Shown: piece by piece, positions 17,612-26,168 of the stretch
Layout of the letters: each line of letters begins with the position of its first letter
Position numbering within the stretch: the first letter of the stretch is position 1
Assembly (NCBI RefSeq): GCF_002937115.1
Contig: NZ_NHRY01000248.1
Span: 1-54,043 of the forward strand
Direction: 5' to 3'
Source of the DNA: Rhodopila globiformis
GTDB taxonomy: Bacteria > Pseudomonadota > Alphaproteobacteria > Acetobacterales > Acetobacteraceae
DNA length: 54,043 nt
Made by a program: the position numbers and the translations under genes
The notes under the pieces: model-generated
Databases searched by the model: none
The model's input: only the letters and a program-made list of their open reading frames with translations
Told to the model about the DNA's origin: nothing

Positions 17612-19078
17612 TCATGAAGCGGTGTCTCTGGCCATCGGCTTTACGCCGCCCCTGCGCCCCAAACCGAACCCTACACGATAAAGGTCAGGCATATTAATAC
17701 GGCCATCCTTCATCGTCTCAAAAATGCCGAGGGTGATTAGGTCGCGCCGTACTCCTTCCCATCCATCACCAACGTGCTCGGGCGGGAGCTTTCCATACTC
17801 ATAGAGCTTCGGGCTCTCGCCGAACCTTGAATGCCATCGTTCGTCTATGAAATCAGCTTCACATGGCACATTCAGGCCGCTTAAAGGATCTAGCAGTCCC
17901 TTTACCCAGGGGTAGTCCTCGGCCATCTCACTAACTCGGATGGCTGAGGCGGCCTGAACACCTCGCTTGATGCTTTCGTAATGCAATGGGTACAGGTGAT
18001 CGGGATAGCGATCCAGTGAGTCCACAGCTGCGGCTCGAATAGCGGCAATGAAAGACCGTGGTGAAGTCCGCCGCCTAGCGTCAGCCAAATGGCCCACTAC
18101 CCACGTATAAGTAACGCCGCGACGGCGATCTTTACCCATAAATGCGCCGGCCAGGGCCGCAAAAAGGCCTTCCTGCAACGCACCTTCACGCTTCGCCTTC
18201 TCCGGCAGTTGCCATATTCCATCAACTGGGGGAGCAAGAGATGAATAAGCGGTGTTCTGGTACAGTTTCCGTAACAAATCACCGTGTTGGATTTCGGCAT
18301 TCAATAGGTACTGCCAGAGCAACCCATGCAGATCGTGAGGTGCCCACGTCAGCTCGACACGGCTGCTTTGAAGTTTCGATGAATCTGGGAAGTTCGTTAC
18401 CAGACGGTTGTAGAACTGATCCTCGCGCAGAAAGACTTTGGCATGCAAGCGCGAGAAAGGCTTCAGCGCCAGCGCTACACGCAAAAGATCTCGCACAATA
18501 GTATCCATCGTCGTCCAGTCGCTGCTGGTTCGATCGAGAGCATCAAAAATGATCAAACCGTGCCTTCCGCTTTCGAGCAGCGTATGGTTGGCTCGTTCCA
18601 GCAGACGGGCAAACGATTCGGGATCTGCTGTCACACGGGTTACAATTTGCTTCCAGGTTTCTGCGGCACTGTGATAATCTGCACCGACAATCGTCGAAGC
18701 CCACCGCCAAACCACAGCCCTCCAAACGTGAAACGGTTCAAATCGTTCTGCAATTAAGTTAGAAAAAATCTCTGCGTCGGGATACAACGCAACTTCTGGC
18801 TGCTCTCCAAACCCGCTTTGCACTTTAATTTCCGGAAGATCCGGAACCGACTCACCCAGCATTCTTCTGATAGCAGCCTCGCGCAAAGCTGCGCCCCAAA
18901 AAGTCTTTCCAACTCCACGACCACCTATAACCAAGTCATTTTCGAGCCGCAGCGCCTTGATATGCGAAGGGGGCACATATACGTGGCGCGGTTCGGGAGC
19001 CCGATCCTGCAAGGACGTATCTGCCGGAAGTGCGGCTATGATTGCGCGGCGAACATCCTGCGTTGATACGCTGTTCAT
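17612..19078 (-). CDS. P-loop ATPase of the three-gene island operon
   Basis: This 488-residue NTPase is the last gene of a coupled operon. The Walker A motif GGRGVGKT follows ALRLENDLVI (about residue 52). A Walker-B-like strand GLIIFDALDRTSSDW lies near 180-195, and LHAKVFLREDQFYNRL follows about 45 residues later, as in STAND/KAP-like NTPases. The C-terminal half has no recognised domain and ends in a winged-helix-like GVRRDLITLGIFETMKDGRI. The ATG overlaps the stop of the ParA-like gene (ATGA). Composition is clearly less GC-rich than the flanks, suggesting transfer. Function is unknown; a role in defence is inference. Confidence 0.75.
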   Translation of the reverse strand: MNSVSTQDVRRAIIAALPADTSLQDRAPEPRHVYVPPSHIKALRLENDLVIGGRGVGKTFWGAALREAAIRRMLGESVPDLPEIKVQSGFGEQPEVALYPDAEIFSNLIAERFEPFHVWRAVVWRWASTIVGADYHSAAETWKQIVTRVTADPESFARLLERANHTLLESGRHGLIIFDALDRTSSDWTTMDTIVRDLLRVALALKPFSRLHAKVFLREDQFYNRLVTNFPDSSKLQSSRVELTWAPHDLHGLLWQYLLNAEIQHGDLLRKLYQNTAYSSLAPPVDGIWQLPEKAKREGALQEGLFAALAGAFMGKDRRRGVTYTWVVGHLADARRRTSPRSFIAAIRAAAVDSLDRYPDHLYPLHYESIKRGVQAASAIRVSEMAEDYPWVKGLLDPLSGLNVPCEADFIDERWHSRFGESPKLYEYGKLPPEHVGDGWEGVRRDLITLGIFETMKDGRINMPDLYRVGFGLGRRGGVKPMARDTAS

Positions 19079-20382
19079 AGGGGACTCGGTTCGATCACTG
19101 CTAGATTTGCCATTCCGCTAACCAGGGGACCAAACACCACGGTTAGTTCGGAGGGATCGACGGCCTGGAGCCCTCCGTATAGGCTCGTCAAAGCAGCTAG
19201 GCCGCGATGCCAGCGAACTGGCCAGGGCGCGTGAGGTGCCGTTTCGTCTGAGCGGTCAAAACTCCAGGCTTCATCCAGCCCAGGTTCGGCGCCGGCAGGG
19301 ATTTCATCATAAAGTTCAGCCGAAAATACGTTCCAGGCGCTTTCTCTGAGCTCATCGAGGTATTCGGCGCCCCTGATTTCCGGAATCATCGAACCCACGA
19401 CTTGCAAGCGGGTCCGCACGTACGGAGCGACACCGATCTTCCGCCAATGTTGGAAGATGATCCGATAACCAGACCAAGTTTGATCCCCATCGAGCGCGAA
19501 AAGCAGTATCAAGGAAGCGCCAAGGGTGGTTAGGCAGGCAGACGCTACTTCGTCGATGCCAGACCGTGAGTCAACTAATACTATGTCAGGCTTCAACTGC
19601 GCCTCCAACATGTCAAGGAGACGACTGAGGCGCTGAGGCCAGGATTCACGTTCCCCAGTTGGACTGACCTTCGGCATCCAAACCCTGCCCAGCTTGGCCA
19701 AATATTCACCCGGATCTCGGCCATGCGCGGGGACAACATTGATATCGCCATCGCGAGACAGATCGCTGCTCGCAATCATCCCATCAAGTATGGCTTCACC
19801 ATTGTTGACCAGATCCTCAACAAGCCAATCCGCTATGCCGTAACTCGGTCGCCGATCATCAGGAAGCAGCGACGAGGACAAGCCAGGAGATTCGAGGTCA
19901 AGATCAAGCACTAAGACGCGTCTTCCTTGCTCGGCCAGTTTCCATGCAGTAGCAGCCAATGCGGTCGATCGTCCAACTCCGCCCTTTATAGAGAAGAATA
20001 CAATCCGAGGGGGCCCCAGCGACATTGGAGCAATTGTCGACCAATTACCCTCCACTGCCAAACGATCGATAACGCGAACGTGAGGGCAACCTTCGATTTC
20101 GAAACTCGACTGGTTGCCAAAGAGAGACTTAGTGTCAGCTTCCCACAGCAACGCCTGTTCCGGAGGATAGGCGTGCGCCCCAAGTCGAGCATGCATCTCG
20201 CGAGCAATATCATGCAACGCGGCCCCTACGGACGGCATACTCTGAATCGCATCGTCTACGATTAGCCGAACGCGAGCGTTTAGGTCCCGATTAATATATA
20301 TAGTTGGACCGGAACTGAACGCTGCGGCATGGGAGGAGAAAATTTCCCCAAGGACCGGCAGAATGTCATCGAAAACGGTCAT
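19075..20382 (-). CDS. ParA/MinD-like ATPase with KGGVGR motif
   Basis: This is a 435-residue protein. Residues 1-120 form an extension with no recognised domain. A ParA-type ATPase follows: a deviant Walker A, SIKGGVGRST, at about 131-140; a strand-loop VLVLDLDLESPGLS at 157-169; and DIVLVDSRSG near 265. The signature lysine (K133) is present, but the usual GK[ST] lysine is Arg (R138), so nucleotide handling may differ from partition ATPases. I recall family collections naming a 'KGGVGR-motif variant AAA ATPase'; its function is not known to me. It is coupled on both sides by ATGA overlaps. There is no ParB or parS nearby, so a plasmid-partition role is unlikely. Confidence 0.8.
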   Translation of the reverse strand: MTVFDDILPVLGEIFSSHAAAFSSGPTIYINRDLNARVRLIVDDAIQSMPSVGAALHDIAREMHARLGAHAYPPEQALLWEADTKSLFGNQSSFEIEGCPHVRVIDRLAVEGNWSTIAPMSLGPPRIVFFSIKGGVGRSTALAATAWKLAEQGRRVLVLDLDLESPGLSSSLLPDDRRPSYGIADWLVEDLVNNGEAILDGMIASSDLSRDGDINVVPAHGRDPGEYLAKLGRVWMPKVSPTGERESWPQRLSRLLDMLEAQLKPDIVLVDSRSGIDEVASACLTTLGASLILLFALDGDQTWSGYRIIFQHWRKIGVAPYVRTRLQVVGSMIPEIRGAEYLDELRESAWNVFSAELYDEIPAGAEPGLDEAWSFDRSDETAPHAPWPVRWHRGLAALTSLYGGLQAVDPSELTVVFGPLVSGMANLAVIEPSPL

Positions 20383-20795
20383 ACAAGCAATCCATCGGCT
20401 TGGGCCTGGGCAATCAAAGTGCGAACAGCAAGAGCACCACGTCGATGGGCCTCAACGCGAGGGGCATCGAACAGTAGCTGATTTGCATACCGCTGGCTGG
20501 CGTTCCAGTCATTAAACGGGTTAGCATCAGGAAGAGGATATGACGCTCCATTGTGGTACCCACTCCTGTATGCGTCGTAGCGACTCCAGATTTGATCGGC
20601 ATGAGTTCGATCCGCCGCTATAGCCGGGCTTCCATCGGCACGAAGTGCCATACCAAACTCGCACATGAGCTGCTTCAGGCCGCATTCGACAGCCAACCCG
20701 TATAGGTGATCGGCATTAGCCCATCGGCTATCGGTATATAGTTTCTCTGCGTCATGCCAATGCCGATTGTGGGCATCGTGAAAGTCCGCTTGCAT
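20379..20795 (-). CDS. Small HEPN-like protein, first gene of the island operon
   Basis: This 138-residue protein starts MQADFHDAHNRHWHDAEKLY; then SRWANADHLYGLAVECGLKQ follows. The helical pattern (aromatic residues, NADHLYGLAxECGLK) is like HEPN-domain proteins, and RWANADH gives an Rx5H arrangement. The canonical HEPN catalytic motif position cannot be confirmed by eye. ATG 20795 is preferred to a GTG at 20843, which overlaps a palindrome. The Shine-Dalgarno sequence is weak. Its stop overlaps the ParA-like gene's start (ATGA). Confidence 0.6.
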   Translation of the reverse strand: MQADFHDAHNRHWHDAEKLYTDSRWANADHLYGLAVECGLKQLMCEFGMALRADGSPAIAADRTHADQIWSRYDAYRSGYHNGASYPLPDANPFNDWNASQRYANQLLFDAPRVEAHRRGALAVRTLIAQAQADGLLV

Positions 20796-20824
20796 CAAGA
20801 TTAACGTCCATCCGCTACACGCTT

Positions 20825-20853
20825 GATATAACCTCGTGCGCACGATTCCGTGA
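20825..20853 (-). promoter_or_regulatory. Candidate promoter of the island operon with a 12-bp palindrome in the spacer
   Basis: On the minus strand TTCACG is followed after 17 bases by TTATAT. The spacer contains the perfect palindrome TCGTGCGCACGA (20834-20845). This is a plausible repressed promoter, though the -35 is poor. Confidence 0.35.
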
Positions 20854-21128
20854 AGCTTGAAGGATTATTTCGCTGCTCAACGGGATGAGACGATACCTAT
20901 CAGCCAAGTGGATAAATTAGCGATGTTCTGGGCAGGTATTACGGTGACGATTTTATGAGACAAATTTATATTACTTGCTATAATTCCCGAATAGTGCGCC
21001 GATGGTTTCGAAGTTAATTATTTTTGCGTCAACGCTAATAAATTGATACGGCCAGCCCGTTTCCCAGGAATTCTGGGAAACGTTAACCATTCCTTACCGA
21101 TTTCCCCCTACCGTGGCGCCACCACGCC
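20854..21128. other. AT-rich intergenic spacer at the island edge
   Basis: This stretch is strikingly AT-rich for the window (for example ACAAATTTATATTACTTGC). It contains no ORF or recognised repeat. It separates the divergent island operon from the MBOAT gene and looks like the right boundary of foreign DNA. Confidence 0.5.
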
Positions 21129-22589
21129 ATGATGTTCCACTCACCCCTGTTCATCCTGGGCTTCCTCCCGCTGTGCCTGACGGGCTTCTTCACCGTCGGC
21201 GCCGTCGCCGGAGGCCGCCTTGCGCTCGGCTGGCTGATCGCCGCCAGCCTGGTGTTCTACGGCTGGTGGAACCCGGTCTACGTGCCTCTGCTCATCGGCT
21301 CGGTCCTGACGAACCACGCGATTGTCCAGATGATCCGCCGCAGCCCCCGCCCCCGCGCCTGGATGATCGTCGGCGTGACGCTGAACCTGGCGGTGCTGGG
21401 CTGGTTCAAGTACGCCGACTTCCTGCTGCACAGCATCGCCCCGTCCGCCCCGCCCCTCCACATCACCCTGCCGCTGGCGATCAGCTTCTTCACCTTCCAG
21501 CAGATCATGATGGTGGTGGACACCGCGCGCGGCGGCGAGGCCGCCCGCGCCGAGGCCGCCGGCTTCCTCCCCTATGCCGCCTTCGTCACCTTCTTCCCGC
21601 ACCTGATCGCCGGCCCCATCGTCCGGCCGGCCGAGATCATCCCGCAGCTCACGGTCCGCGACCTGGCCAGGCCACGCATGCAGAACCTGAGCGACGGGCT
21701 GCTGATTTTCCTGCTCGGGCTGGCCAAGAAGTGCGTGCTGGCGGACACATTCGGCAGCTTCGCCGACACCGGCTTCGGCGCCGTTGCGCACGGCGCGACG
21801 CTGACGTTCTTCGAGGCGTGGTACGCCACGCTGTCCTACGCCCTGCAAATCTATTTCGACTTCTCCGGCTACTCCGACATGGCCATCGGCCTGGCGCGGA
21901 TGCTGAACGTGCGGTTCCCGCTGAACTTCGACAGTCCTTACCAGGCGCCCGACATCGCCGCGTTCTGGCGGCGCTGGCACATCACGCTGGGCGCGTTCCT
22001 GCGCGCCTACGTCTACATCCCGCTGGGCGGCAACCGAGCCAGGCCACGCCGGCAGGCGGCCAACCTGATGGTGACGATGCTGCTGGCCGGGCTGTGGCAC
22101 GGCGCGGGCTGGAACTTCGTCGCCTGGGGCGGGCTGCACGGGCTGTACCTGGTGATCCACGCCCAGTACCGGCGATGGTTCCCGCCGATGCCGGCGCTGC
22201 TCGGCCAGGCGCTGACGCTGGCGGCGGTCGTCCTGGCCTGGGTGCCGTTCCGCGCCGCCTCGTTCGCCGACACGCTGGCCATGTTCCGCGGCCTGGCCGG
22301 GCTGAACGGCATCGCCCTGCCGCGGATGATCGTCTCCGCCCTGCCCCCACTTGCGGCTGTCGCCACGCCGGTGCCGCTGCTGCCGTCGCTGGCCGAGGCC
22401 CGGACCCTGAGCTTCCCGGAGGTCTCGGCCTGCCTGCTGCTGGGCTGGATGATCGTGCTGGCGCTGCCGAACGTGCACCGCATGTCGGAGCGCGCCCGCA
22501 CCGCCACGCTGACCGCGGGTTTCGCGTTCTCGGTGCAGGCGGTGTTCTTCGCGCCGCACATCGCGCCGTTCCTGTACTTCCAGTTCTGA
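21129..22589 (+). CDS. MBOAT-family membrane O-acyltransferase (AlgI/DltB/PatA-like)
   Basis: This is a 486-residue polytopic membrane protein. It shows the hallmark segments ISFFTFQQIMMVVD, FFPHLIAGPIVRP, YALQIYFDFSGYSDMAIGLA, NFDSPYQAPDIAAFWRRWHI and LLAGLWHGAGWNFVAWGGLH; the last contains the conserved active-site His. Such proteins pass acyl groups across the membrane to a periplasmic acceptor, often polysaccharide. The downstream gene overlaps by TGATG and encodes the expected extracytoplasmic partner. The acceptor is unknown. Confidence 0.9.
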   Translation: MMFHSPLFILGFLPLCLTGFFTVGAVAGGRLALGWLIAASLVFYGWWNPVYVPLLIGSVLTNHAIVQMIRRSPRPRAWMIVGVTLNLAVLGWFKYADFLLHSIAPSAPPLHITLPLAISFFTFQQIMMVVDTARGGEAARAEAAGFLPYAAFVTFFPHLIAGPIVRPAEIIPQLTVRDLARPRMQNLSDGLLIFLLGLAKKCVLADTFGSFADTGFGAVAHGATLTFFEAWYATLSYALQIYFDFSGYSDMAIGLARMLNVRFPLNFDSPYQAPDIAAFWRRWHITLGAFLRAYVYIPLGGNRARPRRQAANLMVTMLLAGLWHGAGWNFVAWGGLHGLYLVIHAQYRRWFPPMPALLGQALTLAAVVLAWVPFRAASFADTLAMFRGLAGLNGIALPRMIVSALPPLAAVATPVPLLPSLAEARTLSFPEVSACLLLGWMIVLALPNVHRMSERARTATLTAGFAFSVQAVFFAPHIAPFLYFQF

Positions 22590-23596
22590 TGCGCCGGATC
22601 ATGGCCGCCTGCGCCGCCTCGCTTCTACTATATAACGTACTGTTCGCCTGTGTTTTGGACCGCCCGCTGACGCTCGGCGCCCTGCGCGCCCGCATCGAAG
22701 CGAACCTGGCCTACGGCGCCGCCATCGCCGGACCGAAGCTGGTCATCCTCGCCGGCTCGAACGGCCCCTATTCGCATCGCTGCCAGATCATCGCGCCGCT
22801 CATCGGCCGCCCCTGCGTCAATGCCGGCGTCGCCGTCGGCGTCGGGCTGGACTACCTGTTCGCCCGCTGGCAACCGCTGCTGCATCCCGGCGACATCGTC
22901 TACCTGCCGCTGGAGGAGGCACAGTACGCCCGCCCATGGGCCACGGCGGCGCTCGGGCCCGACGCCGCAATCATGCTGCGGCACGATCGCGCCACGCTGG
23001 CCACCATGCCCCTGCACCGGCAGGTCGCCGCGCTGTTCGTCTTCGACCTGCGCGGCGCGATCATGAGCCTGATCGAAACGGCGCTGGCCGACACCCACTT
23101 CCACGACCCACGGCAGGCCGTGACCGGATCGACCAACGCCATGGGCGACCATGTCGGGCACACCGCGGCGCTGGGCGCGGCAAACCGGGCGGTACTGGCC
23201 GCTGCGGTACCGTATCATCCCACCGCGGACGAGGTCCGTGCCGGCTACGGCACGCGCGTCGTGCGGGATTTCCTGCGCTGGGCCGGCAGCCACGGCGTGC
23301 GGGTCATCGGCGGCCTGCCGACGGGCTTCATTGATTCGCCGATTGATCCGGGCGCCCTCACGGCGATCCGCGCGCTGTACCGCTACGAGGGCGCCGGGTT
23401 CCTGGACCTGCCGAACCATAGCCGCTATCCGCGCAGCGCCTTCTTCGATACCCCGGACCACCTGAACGAAGCGGCGCAGATCCGCCACTCGGTGGCGGTG
23501 GCGCGGGCGCTCGTGCGCCTGACGGAACGGCCCGCCATGGCGGACTGCCGCCAATGTGCCCACGACGGCGGCGTTTCAGATGCGCGGGCGCATTGA
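22589..23596 (+). CDS. Membrane-anchored SGNH-like partner of the MBOAT protein
   Basis: This 335-residue protein has one N-terminal anchor ([17 protein letters not shown]). An SGNH-like domain follows: [13 protein letters not shown] (block I with G-S-N), [13 protein letters not shown] (block II), [12 protein letters not shown], and TPDHLNEAA, where the catalytic His and Asp are expected. The paired arrangement with MBOAT is that of AlgI/AlgX- or PatA/PatB-type O-acetylation systems. The start is coupled to the preceding stop. The final 25 residues overlap the candidate htpG promoter. Confidence 0.7.
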   Translation: MRRIMAACAASLLLYNVLFACVLDRPLTLGALRARIEANLAYGAAIAGPKLVILAGSNGPYSHRCQIIAPLIGRPCVNAGVAVGVGLDYLFARWQPLLHPGDIVYLPLEEAQYARPWATAALGPDAAIMLRHDRATLATMPLHRQVAALFVFDLRGAIMSLIETALADTHFHDPRQAVTGSTNAMGDHVGHTAALGAANRAVLAAAVPYHPTADEVRAGYGTRVVRDFLRWAGSHGVRVIGGLPTGFIDSPIDPGALTAIRALYRYEGAGFLDLPNHSRYPRSAFFDTPDHLNEAAQIRHSVAVARALVRLTERPAMADCRQCAHDGGVSDARAH

Positions 23597-23620
23597 AATC
23601 GCCGCCGTCCGACCGCATAT
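23593..23620 (+). promoter_or_regulatory. Candidate sigma-32 (heat-shock) promoter of htpG
   Basis: TTGAA (23593-23597) and CCGCATAT (23613-23620) are spaced by 15 bases, close to the sigma-32 pattern CTTGAA...CCCCATnT. The leader would be about 16 bases and contain AAGGAGGT. The promoter straddles the stop codon of the upstream gene. Confidence 0.5.
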
Positions 23621-23642
23621 GGCGCGGCGCAAGGAGGTGGAC

Positions 23643-25463
23643 ATGAACGACACCGTTTTGGAACAACATGCCTTTGGCGCCGAGGTCGGCCGCCTGCTCG
23701 ACCTGGTCGTGCACTCGCTCTATTCCGAGCGCGAGATCTTCCTGCGCGAACTGGTCGCCAACGCCGCTGACGCGGTCGATCGCCGGCGCTTCGAATCGCT
23801 GACCGACTCCAACCTCGCGCCGCCGGCCGAGGCGAAGATCCGCATCGTGCCGGACAAGCAGGCCAGCACCCTGCTGATCGCCGACGACGGCATCGGCATG
23901 ACCCGGCAGGAGATGATCGACAACCTGGGCACCATCGCCCGCTCCGGCACCCGCGCCTTCGCCCAGAGCCTGGCCGACAGCAAGCCCGAGGACCGTCCCA
24001 GCCTGATCGGCCAGTTTGGCGTCGGCTTCTACTCGGCCTTCATGGTCGCGGACCGGGTGGAGGTGACGTCGCGCAAGGCCGGATCGGAGGAAGCCTTCAC
24101 CTGGGCCTCCGACGGCGCCGGCGAATTCACCCTGGCGCACGCCACGCGTGAGAGCCCCGGCACCGACGTGGTGCTGCACATCAAGTCCGACGCCACGGAA
24201 TACCTGGAGCCGATGCGGCTGGAGACGGTGATCCGCAAGTGGGCCGACCACATCACCCTGCCGATCACTGTGGCGCAGGACGGCAAGGACCAGCCGGCGA
24301 ACGAAGGCACGGCGCTGTGGCGCAAGTCGAAGTCCGACGTGACCGAGCAGTCGTACAAGGAGTTCTACCGCCACCTCGGCCATTTCTTCGACGATCCCTG
24401 GGCGACGCTGCACTGGCGGGCGGAAGGCACGCTGGAATATTTCTGCCTGCTGTTCATCCCGGGCATGAAGCCGTTCGACGTGCTGGACAACGACCGCGAC
24501 TCCCACGTCCGCCTGCACGTCCGGCGCATGTTCATCACCGACAAGGCCGATCTGCTGCCGCACTGGCTGCGCTTCGTCAGCGGCGTGGTCGATACCGAGG
24601 ACCTGCCGCTGAACGTCTCGCGCGAGATGCTGCAGACCACGCCCGTGCTCGCCCGCATCCGCAAGGCGCTGATCGGCCGCGTGCTGTCGGAACTGAAGAA
24701 CCGCGCCGGTGACGCCGCCGACTACGACAAGTTCTGGGAGAACTTCGGCGCCATCCTGAAGGAAGGGATCTGGGAGGATTCCGAGCACCGCGCCGAGATC
24801 GCGCCGCTGCTGCGCTTCCGGTCCTCGTCGCAGGACGGCTGGACCTCGCTGCCGGACTACGTCTCGCGCATGCAGCCTGGGCAGGAGGCGATCTACTACC
24901 TGACCGGCGATTCGCCTGAGGCGCTGAAGACCTCGCCGCAGCTCGAAGGCTTCCGCGCCAAGGGCATCGAGGTGCTGCTGATGTCCGACTCGATCGACTC
25001 GTTCTGGCCGGAACGGCTGGACAGTTTCGAGGACAAGAAGCTGCGCAGCGTCACCCAGGCGGCGGAAGACCTGGGCAAGGGCGAGGACCTGCCGGACATC
25101 TCGCCGCTGCTGGCAGCGTTGAAGACGGCGCTGGGCGACAGCGTCGCCGACGTGCGGGCGACGGCGCGGCTGACCGACAGCGCGGTGGTGCTGGCCTCCG
25201 GCGCGCACGGCCCCGACCTGACGATGCAGCGCCTGCTGCGCCGCGCCGGGCGGGCGACGATGCCGGCGAAACCGGTGCTGGAAGTCAACCCGCGCCACAA
25301 GCTGATCGAGACGCTGTCGGCGAAGCTGGCGGACACCGGCCTGATCACCGAGGCCGCGGCGACGCTACTGGACCTGGCGCAGGTGCAGGAAGGCGACCTG
25401 CCGGCGGACGCGACCGCCTTCGCGCGGCGTGTAACGACCCTGCTGGCCGGCAGCCTGGGGTAG
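23643..25463 (+). CDS. htpG: Chaperone HtpG (Hsp90)
   Basis: This is a 606-residue bacterial Hsp90, an ATP-driven dimeric chaperone of the cytosol. GHKL motifs are [11 protein letters not shown] (with an Ala where many have Ser), DDGIGMT and [11 protein letters not shown]. The middle domain contains SREMLQ. The C-terminal dimerisation part is present and the length is normal for a short HtpG. ATG 23643 follows AAGGAGGTGGAC. A candidate sigma-32 promoter sits immediately upstream and a strong terminator follows. Confidence 0.96.
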   Translation: MNDTVLEQHAFGAEVGRLLDLVVHSLYSEREIFLRELVANAADAVDRRRFESLTDSNLAPPAEAKIRIVPDKQASTLLIADDGIGMTRQEMIDNLGTIARSGTRAFAQSLADSKPEDRPSLIGQFGVGFYSAFMVADRVEVTSRKAGSEEAFTWASDGAGEFTLAHATRESPGTDVVLHIKSDATEYLEPMRLETVIRKWADHITLPITVAQDGKDQPANEGTALWRKSKSDVTEQSYKEFYRHLGHFFDDPWATLHWRAEGTLEYFCLLFIPGMKPFDVLDNDRDSHVRLHVRRMFITDKADLLPHWLRFVSGVVDTEDLPLNVSREMLQTTPVLARIRKALIGRVLSELKNRAGDAADYDKFWENFGAILKEGIWEDSEHRAEIAPLLRFRSSSQDGWTSLPDYVSRMQPGQEAIYYLTGDSPEALKTSPQLEGFRAKGIEVLLMSDSIDSFWPERLDSFEDKKLRSVTQAAEDLGKGEDLPDISPLLAALKTALGDSVADVRATARLTDSAVVLASGAHGPDLTMQRLLRRAGRATMPAKPVLEVNPRHKLIETLSAKLADTGLITEAAATLLDLAQVQEGDLPADATAFARRVTTLLAGSLG

Positions 25464-25497
25464 TATCGGCGCCAACCTGGCAGTAACGGCGGCCGGG

Positions 25498-25547
25498 ACG
25501 CCGGCGGGTGGAAGCGCCCGCCGGCGTTGTTGTTGTTGTTGTTGTTT
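25498..25547 (+). terminator. Terminator of htpG with a TTG-repeat tail
   Basis: ACGCCGGCGGG (25498-25508) pairs perfectly with CCCGCCGGCGT (25517-25527) over an 8-base loop. Instead of a pure T-tract the stem is followed by a TTG microsatellite of about seven units (25527-25547). Confidence 0.75.
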
Positions 25548-25653
25548 GCCGACCTCGTTGTTTGTATGTCACGGTCCGGCACGCCGGCACGCTTCGACGG
25601 CAGAATAACAAGCACGTAATACCATCCAGCGTTGAGAGTGGCCGTTGCCACCT

Positions 25654-25743
25654 CGTCATGGCGGGCGCAGGCCCGGCATCCACGCCTTATGCTGGTATCA
25701 GCCCTGCAAGGCGTGGATGGCGGCCCTGCGCCCGCCATGACGG
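25654..25743. repeat. Palindromic repeat type C
   Basis: CGTCATGGCGGGCGCAGG, then CATCCACGCCTT, is mirrored by AAGGCGTGGATG, then CCTGCGCCCGCCATGACG. The core differs from types A and B. Confidence 0.85.
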
Positions 25744-26168
25744 CAGAGCAGCCGCACCGCCTGTGCCCCTGTTTTAACGCCAATGAGACCTTCGCCCACC
25801 ATAACGCGGAAGGGCCGGTGCGCCGGCTCCGGCGGATCGGTTACTTTTCCCAAGGCCCAAAAGTATCGTTTCACCGTATCGAGCCGATGCGGGGGCACCG
25901 GCCATGAAATGAGGCTGTGCTGCCGCAATGGGCGGCGCAATCCGCGCGGCGGCCCTGCGGGGGACGGCGGAACAGCCGGGCAACAGTGGAGATTTCGCAT
26001 AGACACCCGCGGCCTGTTCCATGATCTTCTTCATCGGATCACGCCCGGCCGGTGCGCGACTCTCGCCGGATTCGGTCATCCGGTCTAGCCTGACACTTTG
26101 TTGGGACGCCACCGGATGACAAATCCGGTCGCGCCCCTATCTCTTCTGTCTGACGAGGACATGCGTGC
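25744..26168. other. Intergenic region, mostly unassigned
   Basis: It holds TTTTAACGCCAATG at 25772-25785, a 14-mer also found twice around 35.6 kb. Otherwise I see no gene, promoter or terminator that I can defend between the type C repeat and the aminopeptidase. Confidence 0.4.

Noticed and set aside
19075-20382. Plasmid or chromosome partition ATPase ParA
   Set aside because: No ParB gene or parS-like sites are adjacent, the P-loop lysine is replaced, and the operon partners are unlike partition genes.
25774-26112. A 112-codon minus-strand ORF before the aminopeptidase
   Set aside because: No Shine-Dalgarno sequence, no recognisable pattern and a low-complexity translation.
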